From Planococcus citri (Eukaryota > Arthropoda > Insecta > Hemiptera > Pseudococcidae): a stretch of 64,000 nucleotides of DNA. The notes beneath the pieces are model-generated. The model was not told the DNA's origin. It ran no database searches and worked only from the letters and a program-made list of their open reading frames with translations. This document shows positions 21,720 to 33,089 of this stretch, one piece after another. Position 1 is the stretch's first letter. Each line of letters begins with the position of its first letter. Location of the stretch: contig NC_088677.1 of NCBI RefSeq assembly GCF_950023065.1, positions 59,297,469 through 59,361,468 of the forward strand, read 5' to 3'. Made by a program: the position numbers and the translations under genes.

Positions 21720-23085
21720 TGCTCAAACATGGTCAATTACACACAAAAAAACCGCTTAATTTTGAATTTAGAAAAACTATGTAGTTGAAGTAGAAGTTCA
21801 ACCTTAAAACGATGTGCTAACATCAAACCAATGTCTCGCATCAAGTCTTAAAATGAGATTGGGTAGTACATTTAGCAAGGAAATACATAGATCAAAAATT
21901 GGGCAAAAAAATTAACCTTTTGGCAACTTTCTGGGAAAAGAAGAGATACAAAGGAAAGGTTGAGCTAGAGAAATGATCTCAAACCTGTTGAAGAATAATC
22001 TCTATCATAGAGTCGTGCAAAACAGGATTGAGTGGGAAAGACTGGATAATTGGATAAAGTCTTCATCCTATGTAGTGCTACTTTCATTATTGATTCAATC
22101 TTTGTATAAATAATTGACACAATAAAGGCTTAAGTAAGTAATTGATTTGATTTTAGTCATTTTATTATCAATTGAAATTTTCAAAGTGCTCCAGTACCTT
22201 CAATTTCAAACATAGGCAAAATAATGAAATCATGTCATTGTTTTGGACAGCATTTCAAATTCTACATTTATTCATTGTTTGCCAACATTCAAAATGGAAG
22301 ATGTTAAAGCGATTAAAACATTCAAAAATGCTTCAAATGTACACTGTAATTACAATTTTCCAAAAATTCAGGTAAGGTAATTAACTTTGATTCCAAGTTT
22401 GGGCAAAATTAATACAACTCAACTTGTAGAAAGTAAAATGCTTGACAAAAGAGACCATTTTCATATTTTTCCATGTGGAAATGAATACGCTAGAACTTTT
22501 TGAAAATTTTCAATCAGCTACTACAATTTTGAAAAAAGTTTCAAAGCTCTTTTTAAAATCATTCAACTGGGAACACGAAGAATAAATAATACATTTCTCA
22601 TACCTACAACGAGGAACAAAAACATTCATGTATGAGAGTAGAAAAGGGTTGTATCAAATACACTTACATTATTAAAATTATAATTACAGGATAATGGATG
22701 AATAAGAAGCCATGCAATACAGTGTACATTACATAGGTACGTAGATATTTTTCTTGGCAAGTTGAAACTTGAAAGTTTAGAGTTTTTGAGGAAGTGAGGA
22801 GAGTGATGAAAATTGGAAACTGGAAACTTGTGGCTCGTCAAAAATACAAAGAATAACTTGAAGTGAAGAAGAGGGCGTCATTTATCCAAATTTGACGTCA
22901 GAAAAAATCATGTCTAGTTTTTGATCCCGTGTACGTACATCGCCAGTCTCTTGAACATCCGATCACAATGTTGTATTTTGGATCAGTTACCCGCACTTAC
23001 TCGGTATATATGGCGTATTTATTTGGGAAAGTCTTCTTTGACGTGACTCGGAAAATGATAAATTGTGTAGCTACATCGTATTATC
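21720..23085. other. Non-coding stretch
   Basis: 22170-22390 repeats phrases like CCTTCAATTTCAAACATAGG that echo the right arm of the preceding foldback. No gene recognised. Confidence 0.35.
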
Positions 23086-23090
23086 GTATT

Positions 23091-23130
23091 GGTTAATCAT
23101 ACTGTTGATCGTTGTTTCCTTCATTTGCCG
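23091..23130 (-). terminator. Mutated 3' end of the inverted secreted gene
   Basis: Read on the minus strand, AAATGAAGGAAACAACGA and CAGTATGATTAACC align with AAATGAAGGAGACAACGA and CAGTATGAATAAAA of gene 4. The canonical AATAAA is therefore replaced by GATTAACC at the equivalent position. No other hexamer was noticed close by. Confidence 0.5.
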
Positions 23131-23180
23131 TTAGTGGATCTTATTCCATCGCTTCTTGGCCAAAGTCATTGATTTTTGTA

Positions 23181-23381
23181 TCATATAAGATCCTTTGATA
23201 AGCCGAAAACGACGTATGAATGCATACCGACCATTCTACCAAATCTACGTAGTCCTTTGCTGATATTCCTTGTGAGTAGCCGGAAGGATGATCTAAGCCC
23301 CGGGTTCCCTTCTGCAGAATTGATTGCATCGAATAAAAGTAAACACACGAAAACAAGACATATTGCGAATGCCACCTTCAT
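23181..23381 (-). CDS. Inverted paralogue of secreted gene 4 (family member 6)
   Basis: 66 residues on the minus strand with an intact frame. The signal peptide is about 1-22 (MKVAFAICLVFV start, NSAEG at its end). The mature chain of about 44 residues is basic (RLLTRN, KGLRRFGR) and ends HSYVVFGLSKDLI, matching AYFSFGFEKQV of the gene at 9011; RRFGRMVGM aligns with RRIKRVAGL. It lacks the three 15-bp units of gene 4. Upstream, AACAAACATTTTGGTGAAT and TTTAGCATCATGAA are nearly identical to gene 4, so the duplication included the leader. The TATA box and poly(A) signal of gene 4 are not conserved here. Either the gene is losing expression or it uses non-canonical signals. The coding frame itself shows no damage. 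Confidence 0.7.
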   Translation of the reverse strand: MKVAFAICLVFVCLLLFDAINSAEGNPGLRSSFRLLTRNISKGLRRFGRMVGMHSYVVFGLSKDLI

Positions 23382-23495
23382 GATGCTAAATTCACCAAAA
23401 TGTTTGTTGGGATTTTAATTCACGGATGCGAAAATTCGACACGGTGTGTAAAAAATAAATCATCTGAACATTTACACTATTAAAATGCCCAATCT

Positions 23496-23566
23496 GTGTA
23501 TTGATAACTATGTACGTACAACTGTTCAATTGAATTTGGATTTTTTTGATATGATCTAATCTTTCG
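23496..23566 (-). promoter_or_regulatory. Degenerate promoter of the inverted secreted gene
   Basis: On the minus strand, AGATTAGATCATATCAA (about 23549-23565) and TATCAATACAC align with the promoter and start region of gene 4. Where gene 4 has CCGTATAAGG, this copy has TTGTACGTACATAG, so no TATA box remains in register. Confidence 0.5.
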
Positions 23567-23569
23567 ATA

Positions 23570-25635
23570 GATATTCACGGTTGAAAATTGCGTTTTAAAT
23601 TTTCAAAATGAGAAATATTTCCATCTATGTTTTTTTTTTTTACTGGCACATTATTACTTTCAAAAATATTTGTTTGATTGCTCACTCTTTGGACACCTTG
23701 TATAAAAATTCGTTTACAGGCGCTAGAAAAATCACATCGTTGGTGATCTTAGTATGTTGGTTAATTTAGCCTTTCGGACATCTCACAGATCCACGTTAAA
23801 TACCCCAAAAAATACCTAGTTCGCGGCCAGATTCGAATATCGCGTGACTTACAAACATAATACTCGTATCTCGACGATAAAGATGAGAAAATGTAAAAAA
23901 AACACACACTCACACAAGTCGACTATTATTTCGGTATTTATTGATACGTGAAACTGGCTTGTCCATCAAATCAGCCACGTCATCTATTTCTCATCCGAAT
24001 TATCCGGGTTTTTCTCGAGGCTGAAATTCCGTCCCCCCCCCCCAGCAACTGCCTACAACCTACACACAAACAAACCCGCTCGTTTTTTGGGGCAGAAATT
24101 GGGACAAAAAAAACATCTACGAGCATTTCTCCATCTCTCGCTTAAATTCGTCAACGTAAAAAATATTATCTAGCGTCGATCCAATTAAATTAGAATAAAC
24201 ACGAATGAAAAAAAAAAGCGCTGCCGAATCCTCAAACGAGAAAAAACACTCGTTGATGAGGTTAGTACAAAAAAAGAAGAAAAGAAAAAAGGTACCTTTT
24301 AATACATATACCGGCGGTTAGTAAAACTGTATACCTACTTTTAGTAAGTATAAACGAGGCGGAGAAAAAAAAAGAGTAGGCAGGTACCTACTTACGTATA
24401 ACAATTTTACCTACGTTTAAAAAAATAAACCGACTCGGAGGTAATTTTTTTGCGCTTTTCTTTAGAACTGCAGGTGCCCTGCAAACATCCAAATTATCCG
24501 CATCCTACACTAGGGTCGCAATAATTAAAAGGTAAGTTGTCGAAAATTACCCTCTCGTAAGTCATCTTCGAGAGCTCGGCAACACACAGAGTAAGAGAGA
24601 TAATTAAACGACCGCGCCGGCAGCATCGACGACAGGGATGACAACGTCACCGCAACGTCGCCCAAAAACAAGTGGTCGTTAAATTTCTTCACTTCAGCTC
24701 GCTACAGATGTCCCTTTAGCTCGACAGCGACCAAAAAAAAAAAAAAAATACGGGAAAAAATCCCAACGAAATCGCCGGCCATACAGCTAATAAATTCAAA
24801 CTACCGCGTATTCGAGAGCTCTTTTACGTATAAATGGAAAATTATTCGTTGGTTCCCAAACTATGGTGCGAACATCGACGACGCAAACGGCAAAAGCAAC
24901 GTGTACCTGTTCCATTATGCATTTCCCTGGACGATTTGTCGAATTATGTAAAACTCGGCTAAATTAACAACTACTGCAGTACATATAGATGAAAGGTCAA
25001 AGGTTGCAGGTACAACGGAGAGGTATGGTCCTCGTTGATCGTTTGAATCAATAACTATCTGATTCGGTTTTCTATTTTGCCGCATTCGGTATTCTATTTC
25101 GACCACAGAGCCGAAGCCAAAAGTGTGAAAATGTCATAAAGTGTCTGGTCGTCGTCGTTGACATCATTACCACGCGAAAATCGCGTCGTCGTATTTTTTC
25201 TACACCCTGCTTTACGGGCGGTTGAAGTAGGAAAAAACTTTCTCTTCCGTTTCGTCGCGTTCGTTCCACTTGTACGAGTAGTAAATTTGCAATTGATTGT
25301 TCGAAAATAATTGTTTTTGGGTTATGGCCAATCAGCGCCATACCACAACTAAGTTGTCGCGAGCGAACGGTCTTTACTGAATTTTCCAACTGCGTACCTC
25401 TTCCTACCTACTGGGAATTCCACAGTGGAATAAATTTCAACCGTGTACCAATTTTGGAAGTTTGAAATGCTTCCGGGTCTCGAGAAGATGTGAAGGATGG
25501 AATTTTAAAAGATTTTTGTTGCGATATGGGATTGGAGTTCGAATGAGTTCAATTTCAACGTACGAGTATTTATCAGTCGGATTGTACGAAAAAATTTAGA
25601 ACTAGACAAGGGGGAATCGAAAGAGAACATCAAAA
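23570..25635. other. Mixed non-coding stretch, less AT-rich from 23.8 to 25.4 kb
   Basis: Homopolymer C at about 24025-24036 and A runs at about 24186 and 24734. The 24440-25390 segment has more CG dinucleotides than its surroundings and could be promoter or UTR sequence of an unrecognised gene. Frames on either strand show no domain. Confidence 0.35.
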
Positions 25636-25639
25636 TACA

Positions 25640-26125
25640 CCACCAGCCAAAATTTCAGGTGCTGAAATTCATTTTTATATTTTTAGCAAATTTTTAAAAA
25701 TTCAAATTTATGCAAAAATTTGAAAAAAATTAAAAATTTTTAAAATTGACCTAGAACGCTGAAATTTAGTTTATACCCTATTTTTGACCTCCCGAGTCGA
25801 TTGGTGACGGTGTTGAACCGTTATGGAGCCTTCAGCAGATTTTCGGTTACTCTAGTTTTCGGAAAATCACTGTAAATAAGGTGAAAGTGAAATTCAGCAC
25901 CTATTAACTCAGAGTTCCTATCTTTGTGACCCATTTGAGCAATTACGCTCATATTTTCAAAATCGTTTTGGGTTCGTTCAAATCCAAAATTTTCTCTGAT
26001 GATAATTTTTGAAGAAATGAAAAAAATCAAAATTTGCTGGAGGCCCAAAGCCGTTAAAAACTGTCACCAATTGGCTGTGGAAATCAAAAATAGGGTATAA
26101 ACCAAATTTCAGCCTTTTCTGTTCA
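25640..26125. repeat. Foldback repeat family A, copy at 25.6 kb
   Basis: GCTGAAATTTAGTTTATACC (from about 25759) with CGATTGGTGACGGT pairs with the complement of CACCAATTGGCTG (26065-26077) and GGTATAAACCAAATTTCAGC (26094-26113), giving inverted arms of about 90 or more. The prefix CACCACCAGCCAAAATTTCA recurs at about 54640. No ORF. Confidence 0.6.
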
Positions 26126-26129
26126 CGCG

Positions 26130-27800
26130 TCCGCAAAAGATGATTTTGACTTTTTTTTTCAAAAATGAATTGTCAAAAAATACTTGTCTGTTTTCCAAGA
26201 TTACGAGCAATTTCCTGAAGATTGCCAGTGATTTCCCAAAAATTACCAATTTTTCAAACATGATCAGTAATTTACATAATAATTGCCAGATTGTTATCAA
26301 AAGTATTTATTTTACTAGACCTACGACTACATTTTGTGTGTAGGTAAGATATTTTTTTTACTTTTTTTTTTGAGCAAGTGAATAGGTACTTTTCCAACAA
26401 AATTGATCAAAAATCATTCTTCTCAGCAGTATTGATCCTTATAAATCACATTTAACTGTTTCCAAGCAACCTGGAAGCTCCTACCAAAATTTCAAATTTC
26501 TCTCGAATCATTGAAACCCAACCAAAAATTTGTAAGTAGGGTACATAAATTAATTCAGTACCTATTTCAAAAAACCGATTTTCACCTCCTTCTGCAAGGC
26601 TCGACTCGAAAACTTACTGTTCCAGCAAATTTCAATAGGACACCTCAAATGAGATTTTTTGGCGAGATTTGGAATTTCCAGTGTAACCGAGACATTGGAA
26701 ATTTCCCCGATTACTATAAGTCACGAAGTAGATATTTTCAAATTTTATTTCGCCAAAAATGAAAAATCAAGAAATACTCCTGGAAATGTTCACCCGAAAT
26801 TGATTAAGACAATGAAATTTCAAATAAAAAAACCTTGAAAGTGGACAAAAACCCATTTTGCAGTAAGTACCCCTAATGAATCCACTCGTGTGAAGAGAAA
26901 TTCAAAAATAAATTAGAGAACTTACTGACATCCTAGATTTTATAGACAATGAAATCGCCGTGACAAAATATTGAAAAGAAATGAAACATTCAAAAAAACC
27001 CATCAAACCAAAGTACGAGTAAACCAGCCAAGATATCTCTTTCTACGAAACAAAACGAAACAAGACATTCGAAAGGAAAAGAGAAAAAAAAGACAGGCAA
27101 AAAAGGGCAAGCTCATTAAAATACATGCGAGTTGGCTACACAACTCTAGCGATTACCTCTACACGTCAATTTCCATCGATATTTTCACCATCGCTAGATA
27201 AAAAGCTATTGGTTGCGTAATCAATCACTTTTAAAGTGTGCTTTTTTTCATCACATCGTTCGCCGTTCGGTTCGGTTCCAAGCCCAAGGTACAAGTAGAA
27301 GGCAGGCACTGCAACCACCGAGCATAAATTCGATGATAGATTAAAATACAACCTACATTATCCAACTACCGTTATAAATTTCCTCCTGAGAAAGGACCCG
27401 TTAAAGTATCGAAAGATAGAGAAAAAAAAAAGGCAATCCTCGTGCTACGAACGTTCGTTATTTTCATCCGATCGTATAGGTGCAGGTAAAGGTGTACTGT
27501 ATATGTAAGGTTGCTTTTATGCTAAACATGCACAGCAGAGAAAGCAGAATGAAAAGAACTAACTCTGGAGAATGGAGATTTATGTACTAAACCTTTGAGT
27601 AGCCAACGAATGGGAAAATTTTATACATCTGGGCTCTGGCTGTAGGCAATTAGATAAGCCCACAGGTGATGCAGATGTTGATTAATTCCTGTAATGAGGG
27701 AATATTTGGTTAAAATTGAGAGTAGCCAATCATAACGTTAGGGATTCTTTGAAATTATTGCTTCACTGAAAATTGAAGGGCTATATTTCTAAATGTAAGT
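26130..27800. other. Non-coding stretch
   Basis: AT-rich to about 27000, then a less AT-rich part to 27600. No supported gene or complete repeat. Confidence 0.35.
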
Positions 27801-27807
27801 GCTTTAG

Positions 27808-28769
27808 GGTGGAACGCGAAAAAAAAATGTTGGGAGGATTTTGACCAAATTCAGTATAGAGACCTTCACATTGAGTTTAAAATCACTCAGAAAAAATTTT
27901 TTACCTCCAGGAGAGCCCCTTGAAGAGATATGGGTTCTCAAACAGGGCGAATTCTCGAGAAAGATATATCACAGTTAGTTGTTCCATTCCCTACACAACC
28001 TGTTTTGGGAAAAATATCTCAAGTCCAAGAAAATGTATTCGAGATCCTGCTTCAACTTGGACCACTGCCACCAAGATCCAAGACCACTTCTAAGGGTCTA
28101 ACTGAGCAATTTTTGGGTAAATTTGGGCTTTGAAAATTTTTTTCTTTTCAATTATTTCACATTAATTAAGCCAAAATATCGTAAGATACTATTTCTGAAA
28201 ATGAGAACACATTTTGAAACGCAGTTGTGCCAATTTCAAAAAACCGAAAAAATCTGTACTTAACTTTGTGGCAGTTTTTCTCGATTTTATTCATGAAATT
28301 TGCAATAAATGAACTAAAAATTGGCACCACTGCGTTCAAAAAAATTTCTTCAGTTTTAGAACTGATATTTTTCAATGTATTGGCATGATTGATGAGAAAT
28401 ATTTGCAGAGAAAAAATTTTCAAAACAAAAATCTACTCAGAAATAAGCGATTTGTAAATTTTCAACCATTCAGTATAACCCTAAAAATGGTCTTAGACTT
28501 GGATTTTGATGCCAATGGCCTAGATCGATACTCGGAATCTCAAATTATATCTTTTTAGACGGTGCCATTTTTCCCAAAACAAGTTGGGCAATGGCTAGAG
28601 CGAAAAAATCACGACTTTTTCGAAAATTTTCCCTCTTTAAGGACCTATGACTGACTTGCCCTCAGGAGTATTTGCAGAGCTAAAATATTCCTGCGTGACT
28701 TTCAACTCAAAATTGAGGTCTCCACTAGATTTGGTCAAATATCTCGACATTTTTTTTTCACACTCCACC
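27808..28769. repeat. Foldback repeat family B, copy 2 (best-defined ends)
   Basis: About 962 bases that pair with themselves along the whole length, centre near 28290. Ends: GGTGGAACGCGAAAAAAAAA on the left, and on the right the complement GGTGGAGTGTGAAAAAAAAA. Inner paired phrases include TTTTGACCAAATTCAG/CTAGATTTGGTCAAA, TTTTGGGAAAAAT/ATTTTTCCCAAAA, and AAGCCAAAATATCG against its inverted form near 28375. The arms look roughly 70% alike by eye. No transposase. Confidence 0.75.
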
Positions 28770-30585
28770 AAAAGTCATCTCTTTACCTACAAGTGATCAT
28801 TTCTGACCATTTGTTTTCAAAAACATTCTTCATCGAACGACAGTCCGGACAGTCGATAGTCTTCTAAGCTCAAAAAAACAATCGATGAAAGTAGCCTAAA
28901 CCTACGCAAAGGTAAATAGCATATTGCCAATGGAAATTGGTCACCGAAAGGTCGAACTCGAAAGCAATTGAGAATCACTGATTTGATGAACAGGGTAAGT
29001 AAAGGCTCAACGAGGCGACTTTATATTCGTAATTCGATAAAACGAGCACGACCCTTCAGGACAGGGCACGTATTCGGGGGACGAATTGACGACGAAAAAA
29101 AGCACGTCGACAAGTTTACATTTTTTTTTTCTGTTACCGACCTAAGCGTACATAGTAGCGAGTTTTCTACGAGTCTGTATGAATTTTATCTTTTGCGTAA
29201 ACGATGCAAAAGGTTTTGTCGCCTCGTACACGTCGTCGCGTCGTACACAACTTTTATCAATATTTGAACAGCTCGGAAGGTTCGCGCTTGATGGCTGGTT
29301 GCTGATGGTAGTGTTTGTACTTTTTATTACCTACTCGCATGTATGTATGTACTATGGTATTGCCTTTCTTTCCCTCGCTGCTCTCCCAACCGGTCACCGA
29401 TCTTCGCGTCTTGCCAGAAGCTTTCATTCAAGAGCACCCAAACCACCCTATAGATGATCTCGTATATGCGTATTTAAATGTACATATTTAACAATAAGAA
29501 ACACGCAAAATTCTCCTCGTAGAGATTTGTTTAGCCTCCAGGTAACTTTATTCCTTATTACTGTGTAATAAAACACGTGTTATCGATTCTACTCCCAAAC
29601 CCGGAGTTCTAAACCTCAAAGTATTCCAGAGGAAAGGAAGCTTCACCTAACTGAAACACGTTTTCCTCTTCTCAAGTAAGTAAGTAAACTTTACCATTTC
29701 TCAACTATGAAGACAACACTAAGTATAGTGAAACTTCTCCCACATACTCCATGTGCTGAAATTTTATCAACACAACCTGCTCCACAGCCACCATTTTACC
29801 AATACCATCGAACCAAAGCAAACCAAACCAAAACCCAAACCATCCGCGTCTTCAGCACGTAGCTGTAGATTGTACTTCCTAGCACCCATATATTCGACGA
29901 TGCTAACCACAAAACACAAATCATAAGCTGTATGGTGGCAGAGCAAGGGTAGGTAAATTTATACGCGAAAATTAATCCCATTATTTGCACCATCGCATCG
30001 CCTCCTTATACTCGTAGTATATACTACGACATTGTATATTTCTAATGCGGTAACGCTGCAATTTAATATTGCTCACAAGCGTGCATACGTATGTATGTAA
30101 TAGTGTTACTACAGCTATACGTAGTACCTACTAGATAGTAGGATGTGTATCTATATATTATAATATGATACAAAAAGCCGAAATTAAAATGCATAACTCA
30201 TCGTTTAAACCGTTTAACGACCTTCTCCCTCATACCGTTCACAGGTGAGTCGAGCCACCGAGCGAATGGTAATTTTAAATATATTGAAATATATATACTA
30301 ATATCTTACCCAACGATGGTGTACGGATGTAGAAAATATTATGAGCAACTTACAGGTAAACTATCGTGTAATGTGTAATTTCATTTATATGTATATTCAT
30401 TCGAAATAAGCTCTGTATGTACTTGTACGCTTACCTAAAACAAATAATGAAAATCATAGGTACAATTAGCGAGCAGTTTGATAGAATAAATTCATCGCAT
30501 ACAACGTTATAATTATGTATTTTTGTACATACAATGTGTGCTGAAATGCGTATAAGAAAAGTAGTCCACTCTGACGCCTGAAATG
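28770..30585. other. Less AT-rich single-copy-looking stretch
   Basis: Several GTAAGT-type words (about 28995, 29691) and CpG-containing segments. Frames such as 28968-29267 lack domains. No gene model is possible. Confidence 0.3.
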
Positions 30586-30589
30586 GGCG

Positions 30590-31288
30590 AGGGGGGAGGG
30601 TAGCATTGTTGAACCACAATATTCATCGACTCGACTTCATTCAAGAGCAGATCAAGACAATATGTCACTCAAGTCAACGATAGTCCCGGATATCGGAATT
30701 AAGTAAGTACAAATATTTATAAGATCCTTTATTAACCAATCTAATCGTACACTCCTACGTAGGTAATACTATTTTATAGAACAAGTACGATAATTTCCTT
30801 TGGAGTTCTAATTGATTTTCTTTCGTCTTTCCTTTCAGAATAGAATGAGGATCTCAAACAATCATTCAGTAGGCTCTCCAATCCTTGAAGAAGTTCAACG
30901 GGCCCCTCATTTTGTAGACAAGACTTTGTTATTCGAACAGATATTTTCGAGATGATGTTCAAAGTTTCAAATTTTAAAATGCAGGAATTGAATAGGAAAT
31001 TCAATTTTTAGAAGATGAACGTACTGCTTTGAAAAATTGATGCCTTGGGGATAAATCACAAAAAAGTCGAGCTTTCAAAACTCAAATTTTTGACGCAATA
31101 TAATAATTTCAGAGCGTAAAAAATTTCATTCGAGATGACAATATTGACGATGAAGTTATTTCTTATGAACAGGATCGAAATCAGACTCATGACGACGGAT
31201 TACTTAATTAGGAGCAAGTATCCATGATTAATTTTATTCGGCTCTGCTACTTGTGAAAAGCCAAAACACGGAGTAAAAAAATTCAACT
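30590..31288 (+). repeat. First copy of a tandemly duplicated coding-like unit
   Basis: Contains segment A (GGGTAGCATTGTTGAACCAC, 30598-30646) and segment B (31134-31288). Both recur in order at 31985-32750. Segment B reads DDNIDDEVISYEQ and on to NQTHDDGLLN before a stop, whereas the second copy stays open further. This looks like the decayed copy of a gene or transposon exon pair. Confidence 0.6.
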
Positions 31289-31585
31289 TTGATTTCATTT
31301 TACAAGCGCTGGATGCTCTGAAGATACAGACAAGGGATCGCAGAAGGGTTAAATTGATGAACCAAATGATATCCTGAAAACTCCAGATTCAACAACAAGA
31401 TTTTTCCGTCAATTTTAATCCTTCCAAAAGTAATTATTTTTAAACATTTGCAGCTGAATGACTATCTGAAGTCTCATGCCTTGGTTTTTCTTTCATTACA
31501 TATTTCGTTTTTTGACAAAACTTTACGTCGTTATATGTATAGCATGCCTTTCTTTTTTCTAGTTTCAATAATACCATAGTTATCT
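31289..31585. other. Spacer inside the duplicated region
   Basis: No gene or repeat landmark recognised between segment B of copy 1 and the 31589 hairpin. Confidence 0.3.
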
Positions 31586-31588
31586 ATT

Positions 31589-31839
31589 TGAAGAGCTCTA
31601 TTCCAAAGTGGGTTAAGTCATTTTCCCCCCCAAAAAATTCGTTTAAAATTTTTGTTGCTAAAATTTGTTCTGTTTTGAAAGGTCGGTGCACCTTTCCTTT
31701 CTTTGGACATAGAACAATTGCTTGTAGAAAAAATTATTTTGAAAAATCGATGACTTAACCCACTTTTGAAGTAAAAAACTCTGTAAAACTTGCATTTTTT
31801 TAAAAAATGACTTAACCCACTTTGGAATAGAGATCTTCA
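31589..31839. mobile_element. 251-bp element with 36-bp inverted repeats
   Basis: Arms 31589-31624 and 31804-31839 (TGAAGAGCTCTATTCCAAAG left; the right complement differs by one base) enclose 179 bases. A third partial arm, ATGACTTAACCCACTTTTGA, sits at about 31750-31770. No ORF. It is probably a MITE inserted in unit 1 of the duplication, which would explain part of its extra length. Confidence 0.65.
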
Positions 31840-31966
31840 TTTATATTTTCATCTTGGAATATCAGATGCTTCAGAATTCTTAATTCATCGAGCTATTCGA
31901 TGTCATAAATGGAAAAATAAGTAAGTAATTTAAGATTATTTGTGAAATGAATATTATTTGCTGAAT

Positions 31967-32782
31967 GTGCGATTCTCAACAAACCACCGGGGTGGGGGGG
32001 GTGAGAAAGGGTAGCATTGTTGAATCACAATATTCATCAACTCGACTTCATTCAAGATCAAAAGAAGATGGCCAATATCCCGTCAGATCAATAGCCTTGG
32101 CTCGGAATTGGCTTATAAGTAAGTAATTCAAATTTTCATTGATGATGGAAGGTCACTTTGAGGGCCATTTAAAGATCTCGCCTAATTCCTCAACATGTCC
32201 TTGAACCCATACCACCCCTCGCAGGGGTTAAAAATCCTTTTAGACGATTTCTTGAAACTCCACGTGAAGGAGGAGACCCTGCATGACCTTGAAGAGAAGA
32301 TTCTTTTGGCAATAAGCTCCTTTTACTTATCTTCCTACACAGTTAGAGTTTTCAACTTTTTACAGCTTTTTTTATTTATTTTATCACGTCGTGATGAACA
32401 TGGAGATGGAAACCAAAACAAAATACATATTGCCGTAAAAACAAACAATTTTTTGAAAAAAATTCAGTAAAACAAACCTTAATGTTCAATCTTACATAGT
32501 TATTTTATATTGGTAAGTTACAGAAAATGCCAAACGTCAGTAAAGATGAAATGAATTAAGTAATTAGTAAGTAAATATTATATTTATAAAATCATTTGAT
32601 GACGATATTGACGATGAAGTTATCTCAGATGAACAGCATCAAAATCAGACTCATGACGACGGATCACTTACTGAGAAACGAGCATCCATGATTAATTATT
32701 CGCGCTCTGCTATACTTGTGAAAAGCCAAAATGCGGAGTAGAAAAATTCAGGCGAATGCTTCTAAGTGCGATTCCCAACAAA
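31967..32782 (+). repeat. Second copy of the duplicated unit
   Basis: Bounded by GTGCGATTCTCAACAAA (31967-31983) and GTGCGATTCCCAACAAA (32766-32782). It holds segment A (32009-32058) and segment B (32597-32750), in the same order as 30.6-31.3 kb. The direct orientation and shared boundary word indicate tandem duplication. Confidence 0.55.
32571..32741 (+). pseudogene. Acidic C-terminal coding remnant (segment B, open copy)
   Basis: 56 sense codons then TAG. The conserved part reads DDDIDDEVISDEQ, then NQTHDDGSLTEKRASMINYS and a basic tail ending SQNAE. The other copy at about 31134 matches in the first 20 codons, then has a stop. Preservation of frame between diverged copies suggests former coding. 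The family is not recognised; a transposon or a host multicopy gene are both possible. Confidence 0.4.
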
Positions 32783-32906
32783 TTTTGAATTTTAGGAAGC
32801 AAACCAATCTTATCCAGTTTAAAGCACTTCAAATTTTATCCGTCAGTTCGTCTCGTTGACCAAAAAGTTGAACGAAAAAATTCATCATTTTTGAGGATTT
32901 TTTTAG

Positions 32907-33082
32907 GTGAAGTGGAGAGAAATCATGAATACTTGAACGATGAACGTATTGATTTTTCAATCATTGGCGATTTGTCTGCGTCTAAATCTGGATTTGGAAA
33001 TCAAAATCTTGTGGAAAGAATTGAAGGAAATTATCAATTTCCAAAAGGAGTGATTTCTCAAATTCAGTTTTTTTTCAAATAG
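32907..33082 (+). CDS. Possible terminal exon, unknown protein
   Basis: After an acceptor-like TTTTTTTAG, an open frame of about 58 codons runs to TAG with coding-like composition (EVERNHEYLNDERIDFSIIG, then NLVERIEGNYQFPKG). It lies just past the duplicated unit and may be its last exon; TTTTTAGAAGATGAACGTAC near 31005-31024 looks like the matching spot in copy 1. No domain recognised. A relic is as likely as a live exon. Confidence 0.3.
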
Positions 33083-33089
33083 GTATCAC

